Positions 31,901 to 41,251 of a stretch of 42,371 nt of DNA are shown in pieces (position 1 is the first letter of the stretch; every line of letters begins with the position of its first letter). The DNA is from Pelomyxa schiedti (taxonomy: Eukaryota; Evosea; Pelobiontida; Pelomyxidae): contig JAHLWZ010000673.1 in assembly GCA_020536535.1 (NCBI GenBank), forward strand, positions 735 through 43,105, given 5' to 3'. Under the pieces are notes generated by a model, which saw nothing but the letters and a program-made list of their open reading frames with translations, had not been told where the DNA came from and ran no database searches. The translations under genes were made by a program, and so were the position numbers.

Positions 31901-33885
31901 GTGCTGCTGCTGGTGGTAAGGTTGCTGGAGGGGCAGACGGTGGGGGAGGTGTGGTGGGAGGTGCTGAGGGTGGTGGTGGGGCTGTGGTTGGTGGAGCAGA
32001 TGGCAAAGAGACCGGAGCCACTTCTGCTGGTGTCTTATTTGCAGCAGGTGATACTGGTTCCTGAACAGTGGGTTCATTTGACAGTTCGTAATAAGAAGCA
32101 TCAGCTGATGTATAATCAGAGGTTGCAGTGTAATCAGTATATCCATAGTCATTGGTTCCATAATTGGGGGCATAATCAGTGTATCCTGCATTTGGGTCGT
32201 ACTGTGTTGAATCTCCATAGGCAGTGGAAGTGCCGTAATCTGGTGTCGCTCCATAATCATTGACTACTGAAGCTTCAGAGGAATTAGGTATTCGTTGTAC
32301 CTGAGGTGTTGCTGGATTCGCTGCAAAAGTGTTATTTTGTGTTGGAGATGGATGGGTTTGTGTGGGGGTGGCAGGGATATGGCTGGGGTCCGTGGTGAGA
32401 GGTTTGGGTGTGGTGTTACTTGCAGGTACAGTGGGAGCTGCAGGCAATGGTGTAGGAACAGTAACAGTTGGGGCGGGAGTTGGTGTGGGGGTTGAGGTTG
32501 AAGTTGAAGTGGGGGCGGGGGCAGGGGTAAGAACAGAGGGGGCAGATGATTGTGTGGGAGTAGGAGCAGGAGCGGGTGTAAGGGTGTGTGCAACTGGTGG
32601 GGTTTGTGGAGGTGTGGGTGTGGGTGCAGTAGGAGTAGGAGTGGCATCGGGGTGAGGCGCCACTTTGAGTGCGGGTGTGTGTTCCAGCTTTGGTTGCACT
32701 CCTGGTTGGTTGCTGGTGGAAACAGGTGCCGCCTCCGTGATAGGGTAACCGTATTCATCGTACCCCTGTGCTGTGTCAAACTCTCCAAAGTTCTGCAGTT
32801 TGTGATAAGAAGACTAAGCCAACAAAAGAGGGAAATGGGGGTTTCACATAGGCATAATCTGCGTATTCGTCTTTATATTCGTTGGGTTTCTCCGCCGGAG
32901 TTTGTGGAGTAGGAAGACCATTCTCAGAAGCAATTGGTGACCCCTTTGGAGGCTCTGGAGCCTGTGGCAACTCTTCATTGTGCCGAATAACTGGAGGCAG
33001 AGGGGCCTGCTGAGCAACCTGGGCGTCAGTATGTGCAGGCGGCGCCGGCTGAGCAACAGGAATTGTGGGAGCCCGAACAACGGGAGTAGGAGGAGGCTGA
33101 GCCACTGGAGCTGGAGGAGGCGGCTGGACAGCGGGAGTCGGCGGAGGCGGCTGGACAGCGGGAGCTGGCGGGGGCGGCTGGACAGCGGGAGCGGGCGGAG
33201 GGGGCTGGACGGCGGGGGTTGGCGGAGGCGGAGGCTGGAGGACGAGGGCAGGTGGCGGGGGCATCTGCAGAACGCTGGAGAGAGGGGACGGCGGCGGGAG
33301 CGGGGCGGCCGCGACCGCGGCGACGGCGACGGGGGTGACCGTCGGCGGGGAGGGCGCCTGCTCGTATCCCTCGGGGAGCGACGGGCTGTAGTCCCCCGTG
33401 GCGCCGCCCCTCGTCGTCGTGGCCTGCGCGGCCCCGGTGGTGGCTGTGGCGGTGGGGGTGTAGCCGTCGTAGGCCTGGCCTTCTTCTGCCCCATAATAGT
33501 CGCCGCCATCCACGGCACTTTGATCAACCGACTCCGTCTGCGGTGGCTGCTGCTGCTGCGGCGGCGGCGGCGGGGGCGGCAGCAGGGGGCTCGGCTGCTC
33601 GGCGGCCGCCGCGGTCGGCGTCGGTGTAGCCGTGGTGGCCGTGGTGGTGGCGGCGGCGACGGCGACGGCGGCGGTGTCGTAGGCGCCGCCGTAGAGCGAG
33701 GGGTCGTCGCCGTAGTATGCGGCGTAGTTGGCGTCCGCGGCCGCGGCGCCCGTGCTGGACGCCGCGTCCCCGTCGCCGTAGTAGTACGCGGACGACTGGT
33801 CTGTCCCCCCGTACGCGGCCGCCGACGCCGCGTCGCCGTAGTAGTAGGCGTCCGCTTGCTGCTGTTGTTGCTGCGTGCTGGACAT
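28989..33885 (-). CDS. Proline/tyrosine-rich RhoGEF with DH-PH-DH order
   Basis: Start ATG at 33885 (SSTQQQQQQ). Exon 1 is 32824-33885 and exon 2 begins at 32792 after a 31-nt intron (32793-32823), the shortest I can confirm. The N-terminal ~720 residues are low-complexity: YYYGD/YGG tyrosine clusters, poly-Pro (a 27-nt unit, AVQPPPPAP, four times at 33122-33229) and Ala/Thr runs. DH1 begins LIKKRKQIANEILTTETTYV, with FLDKLNKPHSLGVSKED further on. The PH domain holds KRHLWLFSDILVVTKEI and VFKAQTVAEKDEWKKFI. A second DH follows: LITQFVDTEKEYTSFLDN, LTLYRTYLSNH, then LKPLLEKPLRRLSEYLLF. No second PH is visible before the stop at 28989. Known: DH domains activate Rho-family GTPases; poly-Pro may bind SH3/WW/profilin. 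Later exon borders are partly approximate. Confidence 0.82.
33122..33229. repeat. 27-nt tandem repeat, four copies, in the RhoGEF coding exon
   Basis: Units start at 33122, 33149, 33176 and 33203 and encode the nonapeptide AVQPPPPAP on the minus strand with minor variation. GC-rich; prone to copy-number change and a plausible profilin/SH3/EVH1 ligand array. Confidence 0.8.
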
Positions 33886-34204
33886 TTTGTGGTGCGATCG
33901 GAGAATTATGGGCCCGGTGCTGTCTGTCGTTGGCTTGTTGTGCGGAGAACGTCGCCTCCTTCTCTTTTTTTTTTTCTCGTGCGCTTCTCGCCCTTTTTGG
34001 GTTTCGGAAGCGGTGTTTTTTTGTTTCTTGAAGTTTTGTGCACTCGGAGAACCGATCTCAAGTGTTCTTGTCCCTTCGCCCAAACTCAAGCTTTGACACA
34101 TCGGGACATGTGACACCAATCCCCTGCGAACCCTAATTTCTGCCCCACACCACATGCCCAGAAAGCGAATCATCATTTTTTATAAATAAACCGGCATCAC
34201 TGCC
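33886..34204. other. Divergent intergenic region
   Basis: 319 nt between the RhoGEF (minus) and the UBA gene (plus). The minus-strand frame stays open upstream of 33885, but its Lys/Arg-rich content and the good ATG context at 33885 argue for 5' UTR. A TATA-like sequence is at 34181. Confidence 0.5.
34181..34190 (+). promoter_or_regulatory. TATA-like sequence TATAAATAAA
   Basis: A textbook TATA match, but only 14 nt before the ATG at 34205. If used with normal ~30-nt spacing, transcription would start inside the coding region, so either the spacing is unusual here or the match is accidental. Confidence 0.3.
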
Positions 34205-35607
34205 ATGTTCCCGGTTCGAGGGTACGAGCGGCGTGTCCCACACGGTGGCGACGGGGCACATTACAACTGGGTTCACGTCATCGTGCCCTGGGTGGGTTGC
34301 GCGGCAGGCCCCAAGCGGATATACTTCGATGAAGGCGACATCACTGTATGTATGTATGTGTGTGTATTTTGCTTTAATCTCGTCTGTGCTGTTTTTGTCC
34401 TACAAGATCGAGTGACACTTCTTTTGTGGTTCTTGTGATTGTATCACGGGATAAATCATTTTTCTTGCTTGTTAGGCTCGAGAATTGAAGGAGAAAACTC
34501 TGAATGCAACCTCGTCAATAGACACAGAGAAACCTAGAGTTCTGGTTTACTTGTGGAAAGTTGTGGAGGATGATGCCTCCGTGGTGTCCTTAATATCAAA
34601 GCACGGAAACAAGTTCCCTTTTGTTCTAATAGAAAAACCAACTGCCAGTGACTCACACGAAATCGTAGCTTTCCTCCCCTTTGTGACATTATAACTAAAA
34701 TTGGACAAGACTCCTACCTCAAATTGTACAGTAGAGTACACCACAACCGAAACAAGTGCCCCGCCACCGCCACAGGAGATTCCACAAGCCACATCATCAT
34801 CGATTACCAATTCAGCAGAATCAATTCAAAAAATAACTATTCCATCTCCGCTACCGAGTCCCGATTCCTCGGGAACTTTGCCAAAAGGACACCTAGAGAC
34901 ATGGGTGAAACTTGAACACCTTACCCCTCTACCAAGAGACACAAAGGATCTCCATAAGAGAGCCATCCCCTACATACCAGCCAAGGTGAATATGACACCA
35001 GTAGTTCGATTTGGTGTACCTGATGTGCACAACTATAGATATCATGCTGATACCCATTCTGCTATCGATACTCCAAAGTGAGTATTTATTACTTTCTAGC
35101 TGTAACCACAACTGAACCATGCTAGTACCCGAGATGTTGATACCCTATGCAAATATGGCTTTGATAAAGCCCTTGTAGAAACTGCCCTACATGACGCGAA
35201 AAATAATGTTCCGGATGCGTTCCAGAGATTGATGGTAAGCAATTCAACATTCCTTTCTTCTCCCTATACCCATACCCGCAGAACTGGTCCACAACACCTC
35301 TCAAACCCACCAAATCCTTCTATGACCATGCGGAAACGGGAAACAGTCCGGATATTACTGTGAAACTTGATAACCACACAGCCACAACCCGAGAAGATAA
35401 AGAAAAGTACGGTTATGCTTCACCATTTTACCCATAACATTCAACCACTAACCCTAACCCAGGCTTACCGAAAATGACAAATCTATAATTTCCGGCCTCT
35501 GTGATGCCTTCAACCTCGGCCAAGACTTTGTAACCGAAGCATACCTTTCATGCAACAAAGACCAGGATGTAACAGCCAACCTCTTGATTCTCAATTCAAC
35601 CTCCTGA
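34205..35607 (+). CDS. Protein with two UBA-like domains (Rad23/ubiquilin-like layout)
   Basis: Six exons (34205-34345, 34476-34664, 34710-35077, 35126-35234, 35282-35406, 35463-35607) give 358 residues. The N-terminal ~110 residues (NWVHVIVPWVG; RVLVYLWKVVEDDASVVSLI) might be a ubiquitin-like or novel fold; I cannot tell. A Ser/Pro/Thr linker follows. UBA-like 1, ~residues 234-268: TRDVDTLCKYGFDKALVETA, then LHDAKNNVPDAFQRLM. UBA-like 2, residues ~318-356: DKSIISGLCDAFNLGQDFVT, then EAYLSCNKDQDVTANLLIL. Both show the three-helix spacing with a glycine or acidic turn and the final ALxxLL-type helix. Known: UBA domains bind ubiquitin; two with an N-terminal domain are typical of proteasome shuttles. 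The shuttle role is inference. Convergent with the SUMO protease, gap 93 nt. Confidence 0.72.
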
Positions 35608-35700
35608 CCTACTTCCGTACAAAAAGCCAAAGCACAGACTACAATACAAGTATAATTTTTGGTAAAAACCTTTGCCAATGCCAATCGGCCAGGTTCAAAA

Positions 35701-38051
35701 CTACAACAATGCATTATTTCGTAATGAGGGCCGGTGGTGTGTGTAGTCATCTTCATTGCTTGTGATGTATTGTTCCTCTTCCTCCTCCACAGCAATGACT
35801 GCTCCTGTATCAGAATCTGTGGAATACCCCAAGTCTGAGTCATCTGATTCAGAGCCAGAATCAGACTCAACAATTTCAACAGGGTTGTTGTCCACAAAGA
35901 TAGTATTGGTGGTGTTGGTGTTGGTGCTGTTGGTGTTCTGCAAGGCACTCAAACAGTTTTTGTCATAGTGTACCTCTTTCACAAAGCAATCATCTGTAGC
36001 TGCTAGGGAATGCGGTTCAAGGGGCACAGCTGGGGATTTCACTTCAACTATTTCGCACTGGGAGTCACTGTCATTGCCAGTCCCGCCGGGTGGTGTGCCT
36101 TGGGTGTGTGGTGCTTGTTCAGAGGAAACTAACTTCACTGTGTCCGCGATTGTACTGCGGCATCCCTGAATTGCTTCCTGTGGCAAGTCCCACTCATTCA
36201 GCTCTTGGACGTGAGTTGGGCGTAGAAGGAGGAACATGTAGACAAAGAGAAGCATGTAAACTCCACAGTCACTCCCATTTTGTTGTTGTGGGACGTGGGG
36301 AACATAAGAAGAAAATTTTGGTGCTGCACACTGGGTCTCTGATTGCTCAATTGTCCAAATTGCTGACAGGTAATTCCTCACAGTCTGCAAAATTCCATCA
36401 TGATGAGCTTCGTATAGACTTCTACAAGAATCGAGTAAAAGTAAGCATGGGGCCTCCACGAGACCAGAGTTCGGCATGCATACAATCACAACTGACCAGT
36501 GATGAGCATTGTTGATTGGAATGACTAGGAACTGTTTTTCATAAACTCGGATGTTTTTGGTCCATTTATGCAGAGACGTTGCCGACTCCGGCTGGAGAAG
36601 TTGGAGTTTCTTGAAGAAGAACGTGTTGAAGAAGTGCACGTGACTGTTCTGAGGATTACTTTGGAAGTATAACAGATAAAATTCTATCAACGTGTCATTG
36701 AGAAGCTGGTTGGGCTTGAGACGTGCCATGTCCGCCTTCGTGATGGTGACAGCAAAAGGGGAATGTTGGGGATATACTGCCACTACCTCTGAGCTGTCCA
36801 AAGAATCTTCCAAAGGAGCGCAAGAAGGTGTTTCCACAGAAGGTTTCACAGGAGAAAGGTGGGGCAGACTTAACGATGTATCGACGTGGGTGCACTGTGA
36901 CTATTATTATTAAGGTGCTTTGACGAGAGAGGAAAAAAGGAACTTACTGATGTACAATCATCTGGTGTGCCCGAGGGAGAAATTTCTGGGGGAGTATGTA
37001 CACTAGATGATGTGTCCGTACTCAAGTGACAATCAAGTTCCTGTTCCTCACAGATTAAATCGCTGTCTTTCCTCTCACTTGGGACTTGTGAACAGACTTT
37101 GTCCTCAGGAGGGACCAGTGAAAAATGTTCAGTGGCGTGGGGTGAGTTGCATTCAGGTAGTGCCTCGGCAACTTCACAGTCAAGCTGTATCTCCTCTGGG
37201 TTCTCAGTAACTCCTTCAGTTCCTGTTTCAATCTGTGCTCCCGATTCACCTTGCTCTGTTGCGGGAACAGGATAATCCTCGGAACCAACCTCCCCAGGTA
37301 CCATTGGAACACTATGGTCGCACTGGTTCTGGTAGTCATTGGGGGGGAACAGTGCCTCCATGGCCGTGAAGTACCTTGGCAGTTTGTTACTTTTTTTTGG
37401 AGACTCAGCCGCATGATTGCCAATGGTAGTTGCAGAAACATCCAGTTCAGTATTGGCAGCTGCCGCACTCAAATACGGCTGAGGAACGTGCCTGGGCCTC
37501 GGCAAGCTGTATTCCGTGGGGCTGCACTTGTAGATTCTTTTCTGATCCTCATCACGAGGCCGAGGGCGTATCGGCGAGACAGAACTGTAGAATTCAGACG
37601 ACTGCAGCGGTGAGCGTGACCGAGAGCGAGAGCGCGAGCGCGAATGAGAGCGCGAATGCGACCGAGGCCGCGAGGGCGACCGCGATCGCGAGTGTTGCCT
37701 GCTGTTGTACCACGTGATACGCTTCCTGCTCCGCGAATAACAGCGCGATCGCGGGCGAGAGCGAGAACGAGAGCGCGAGCGAGAGCGAGAAACAGGGCGG
37801 GACACGGAGCGGGAGCGGGAGCGAGATCTGGAGGGCGACCTCTGCCGCTCCTGGGCGAGCTCTGCCTGCCGTCGCAGCGACGGCTCGGCGATCAAACTCC
37901 TCGCGGTTCTGCGACCGACACCGGGGTCCCACTGTCGCCTGCCCCACATCTCGCGATCTCCGCCACCGCCGCCGGCCCCCTCAATTATTATGCGTACTGC
38001 CGTCGTGCTGCTTTTGCTGTTGATGCCGTTGCCGTAGCCGCGCGTAAACAT
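35701..38051 (-). CDS. SUMO-specific protease (Ulp1/SENP, peptidase C48) with RS-rich N-terminus
   Basis: Two exons (36948-38051 and 35701-36900, intron 47 nt) give 767 residues. Residues ~65-150 are rich in Arg-Ser dipeptides (SRSRSRS runs broken by Pro, His), as in SR splicing factors. The middle is acidic, Glu/Pro-rich. The protease domain covers ~410-600: LKPNQLLNDTLIEFYLLYFQ, FLVIPINNAHHWSVVIV (catalytic His ~502), LLLLDSC (Asp ~525), VPQQQNGSDCGVYMLLF (oxyanion Gln ~575, catalytic Cys ~580). All catalytic residues are present. A long acidic, Ser/Asp-rich C-terminal tail follows (DSGSESDDSDLGYSTDSD, poly-Glu), possibly CK2-phosphorylated or SUMO-binding (CEIVEV, TIFVD resemble SIMs). Known: C48 enzymes mature SUMO and remove it from targets. 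The RS domain suggests nuclear-speckle targeting; inference. Confidence 0.9.
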
Positions 38052-38241
38052 GCGACCGACCGCGCCACGGGTGTCCTCTGTCTGTCTGTCGTAATTAAGT
38101 TTTGTTGTAACTCAGCAGATCTTTCCTGGCGATTATTTGATCGGGCACGCTTTCGCCTTGAATTTTTGTTGCCTTTTGGAAATTGGTAAGGTGTTGGGTT
38201 TTGTTACTTGCGTCTCCCAGAAATAACAGCTTCTGTCCAGA

Positions 38242-40399
38242 TTAAGATGATAAAGACGTGGAACTGGTGGGTGTTGTAGTCTCTGATGGTGCGGGTGTTG
38301 TTTGACGATTGTTGAGTGCTAGTACCCAGAGCCGAGTTTCCTGACTGAGACTACGCTGGCCCTCTGTGTCCTGGAACTTGTTGATGTCATCCAGAGTGAT
38401 TCCGTACTTTTCCATTGCAAAAGCGGCGGTCGCGGGTGACATTACCACGATCCGCATGAAGTACTGCCGTATGTCACTGCCCGTGAGCGTCGGGAAGGTC
38501 CTGTGTATGAACTTCCATACCGACAGGTCCATTTGGCTGTAGAGGTCAGCTGTGCACCAAGCTGCTCCCATTGGCAGAAGCTTTTAGTTTGGTCAGAAAG
38601 GGAGTGGGTCTGAGTGAAGGAAGACATACATCAGAACCAGTAATACCAAAGGTGCGTATTAGCCAGTTACAACAATTTATCTTCTTCCCTAGAAGTAGTC
38701 TACACAGTAGAAAATTGTTATTGAGCTTGATGTCTTGAGAAGTGAGGTGAAACTGAGACACTATCCACTTCACGACTTTGCTTGAGTACACATAGGCTGA
38801 AGTCAAAGCTTTGGCAACAACAGAGGTTGGTAACGCCACCAGAGAAACAAAATGTTTCACTTGATAAAATTCTCCACAAAGTACAAACGATAGAATCCGA
38901 ACCAGTAATTCATCGTCAATCTGTGGGGGGAGGGGCAATACTTCGAATAGTAACAAGACAACACTGAGACTACATATGTCCAATGCCCCTTCTAGTAGAG
39001 TCACGACTGCGCCTTTAAGGCTGGATATATCTATGTGCTGAAGAAACCAAGTAACACCAGAAGTATCCTCGGTAAGAATTTGGATCTGTCTGATAAAGTC
39101 AAGGAAGGTTGTTTCTTCACCATGTTCTGCTTTGATCAGATTCATAACGTGGTGAGTGTCCTCTAACCAATTTGCAATTGCTATCTTATTACACGCAAGA
39201 GAGCCCAGCAGAGCTTGCTTTAGGTCACTAGATGAAAGACTAACTTTAGTTGATAACCACTGGACCAGGGAGAGGTCGCATTTAAGAGAGCATGCTGTGG
39301 TGAAGAGAGAAGGTTTTGGAGTGGCATGTTTCTCTTCAATGAGCCATTGGATAAGTTCTGTAACTCCTATTGCGCAGGCCTGTTCCATATGGGTTTGCTT
39401 TGGCTTATTGTGCACAAATGTTGTAATGGCCCACTTAAAAACCTCCACATTCCTAATTACAGGAATATCAGTCCTGACTATTCCAAAATAACTGTCCACC
39501 CACTGGCAAAAACTCACAGAGGACCGCTTATTAGCCCACACCGCCCTGGAAATCTCAAGATTCGGATCTCTAGGAAATTGCTGAAGGCACCACTTCACGA
39601 GCATAGGGTCCTTGCCGCGTGCGCAGGTAACGCCTAGCCCAGGGTCCAGGTGAGGACCCTTCCACTTTTCCGGCAGCTGATACGTTTCAGCCATCCACTG
39701 TGCCAAGTCGCCATGGCCATTCACTAGAGCGGCCTTCATAGCAGGCAGGAATTCCCAAGACTCCCTTATCCCGAATGTAGAAATCACCCACTTCGCAGTC
39801 TCGACGTGGCCTCCCTCGCACGGCTCCCTCAGCAGTGTGTAGTACGGCAGGAACCCCCTGATGTCCTCCATGATCTCCCCTGCTGGCCACCTGAGCCCCG
39901 CCCAGCCGCCGCGTTCCACAAGCGATTTGGCACTGTCAAGGTGCCCGCCGCGGCACAGCCCCCACAGAGCCGCCACGCACTCTTTGTATACCCTGCTCGC
40001 TCCTGCATTAATACCATAAGCAGAAGCAGAAGCGGAAGCGGTAGTAGTGGCGGTGGTAGTGGTAGTGATAGTGACATCAGGTAAAGTGGGGGAATGCCTG
40101 TGGGAGAGAATCCAAGCGACGCAGGAGGGGCTGTTGGCCATGGCGGCGGCGGTGACGGCGAAGTAGGTGGGCTGGTGGTACTCGCGCAGCACCTTGGAGC
40201 ATGCGAGGGCTACGAGGGGGAACAGCGCCTCGGCCGCCGCGAACAGGTCCACAGCGTGCTTCTCCGTCGTGCTCTGCTTGGGGTTCAGCCAGTGCGGCAT
40301 AACCACGCACTCCCATACTACTCGAGACACCCACACCACACGGTCTCTCTCCCCCAACGAGTGCGACGTTGTATGTGTGTCGCTTTGCGTGTTCTTCAT
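38242..40399 (-). CDS. Ankyrin-like repeat protein (amoebal expansion type)
   Basis: Exons 38630-40399 and 38242-38580, intron 49 nt, give 702 residues from the ATG at 40399. A later in-frame Met (VMPHWLNPKQ) near residue 34 is an alternative start. The body is made of degenerate ~30-45-residue repeats with a shared core of the kind GHVETAKWVISTFGI, GHGDLAQWMAETYQL, EVFKWAITTF, VTELIQWLIEEKHA, LSLVQWLSTKVSLS, KVVKWIVSQFHLT and NCCNWLIRTFGIT. This helix-turn-helix pattern, with W-(L/I)-x-x-x-(F/H) closing each unit, resembles diverged ankyrin repeats found as large families in amoebae. The last exon adds a repeat (SVWKFIHRTFP) and a Thr/Ser-rich tail. Probably an intracellular protein-binding scaffold; partner unknown. 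The first ~300 nt are GC-rich and CpG-rich. Confidence 0.75.
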
Positions 40400-41251
40400 T
40401 GAGGTTTTCTAATAAAAACTAGGTAACAAGGGAGAGTAAAGCACAGTCAGAAAGACCAACATACCAAACAAACACGCTACCAGCATGAAGGGAATGGAGT
40501 AGGGGGCATAATTTTTAGAGATTCCTGGTACTCTGCCCTTGGCCCGCTTTGAACTGCTTCGAGATTCCTGGTACTGGGAGGGTTCGAGATTTTAAGGGGT
40601 GCCATGTTGGTTATGCCCAAGAGGGCTTGGTTTTGGATTGAGGGGGAATGAAACCTTTAGTTGGGCTCGGTAGGCGATTTCTAGCGGGTGAAACTGGCTT
40701 AAAAATGGTGGGTTTTTTTTTGAGTAATACTTAGGGGCCTTCAGTGTAAATTCGATTCGGTTTTGTTGTGAAAATCATTCATCGTGAAACAGTAGAAAAG
40801 ATCCGTTTGTTACCGTGCATTGGAAACCATGGTGCCAACGGCAGCAACTCTATGGGTATAGGGTGAATGTGGGGAAAAGTGCACTTGACCTTGCAGGGAG
40901 ATGAGTGCATAGAGTGGAGGAGTTATTGGATAACTGGGGAACAAGCTTTGCCAGCCCTCCTGGTTCCTGTCTACTCCGCAATGTCCACCACACCACCTGG
41001 TGAAAAAGTGTGAGAACTCAAAAAAGAAAAACGGAGAAGGAAAATGCAGTTCCGGCTTGGTTTGTTGATGTACTGCATGAATGGCCCAAGGTGGAGTGAG
41101 GCAGACTTGAACCATGAATTTAAACATACTGCCGAGTCAGTCTCTTCCTGTCTACTGTTATAATAAAACAAGTAAACAAAACAAATGAAACGGAACATAA
41201 CAAAACAAAACAAAAAATAATTAAATAAGACCTTAATACGTATAATTTTGG
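40400..41251. other. Long intergenic region with short repeats
   Basis: 852 nt between two minus-strand genes. No convincing coding exon. It holds a 15-bp direct repeat (GAGATTCCTGGTACT at 40518-40532 and 40561-40575) followed by GGGTTCGAGATT, and an AACAAAA-rich stretch at 41163-41225. It should contain the promoter of the ankyrin-like gene and the 3' UTR of the coiled-coil gene. Confidence 0.5.
40518..40575. repeat. 15-bp direct repeat pair
   Basis: GAGATTCCTGGTACT occurs at 40518 and again at 40561. Pieces of the first copy also occur at 663-671 and 729-740. It lies ~120-180 nt upstream of the minus-strand start at 40399, so a regulatory role is possible. Confidence 0.5.

Noticed and set aside
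32980-34113. Plus-strand ORF of 377 codons, Arg/Gly-rich
   Set aside because: It is the antisense of poly-Pro/Ala codons in exon 1 of the RhoGEF; stop codons are rare there for compositional reasons.
35440-35462. Telomere-like CCCTAACCC string
   Set aside because: Only two units, located at the 3' end of an intron in the UBA gene; fits a pyrimidine-rich acceptor region.
37614-37860. Tandem repeat of GAGCGAGAGCGCGAG-type DNA
   Set aside because: Fully explained as Arg-Ser codons of the RS domain in the SUMO protease gene; not a mobile or satellite element.
40575-40600. GGGTTCGAGATT resembling a tRNA B box
   Set aside because: No matching A box, acceptor stem or cloverleaf can be drawn around it.
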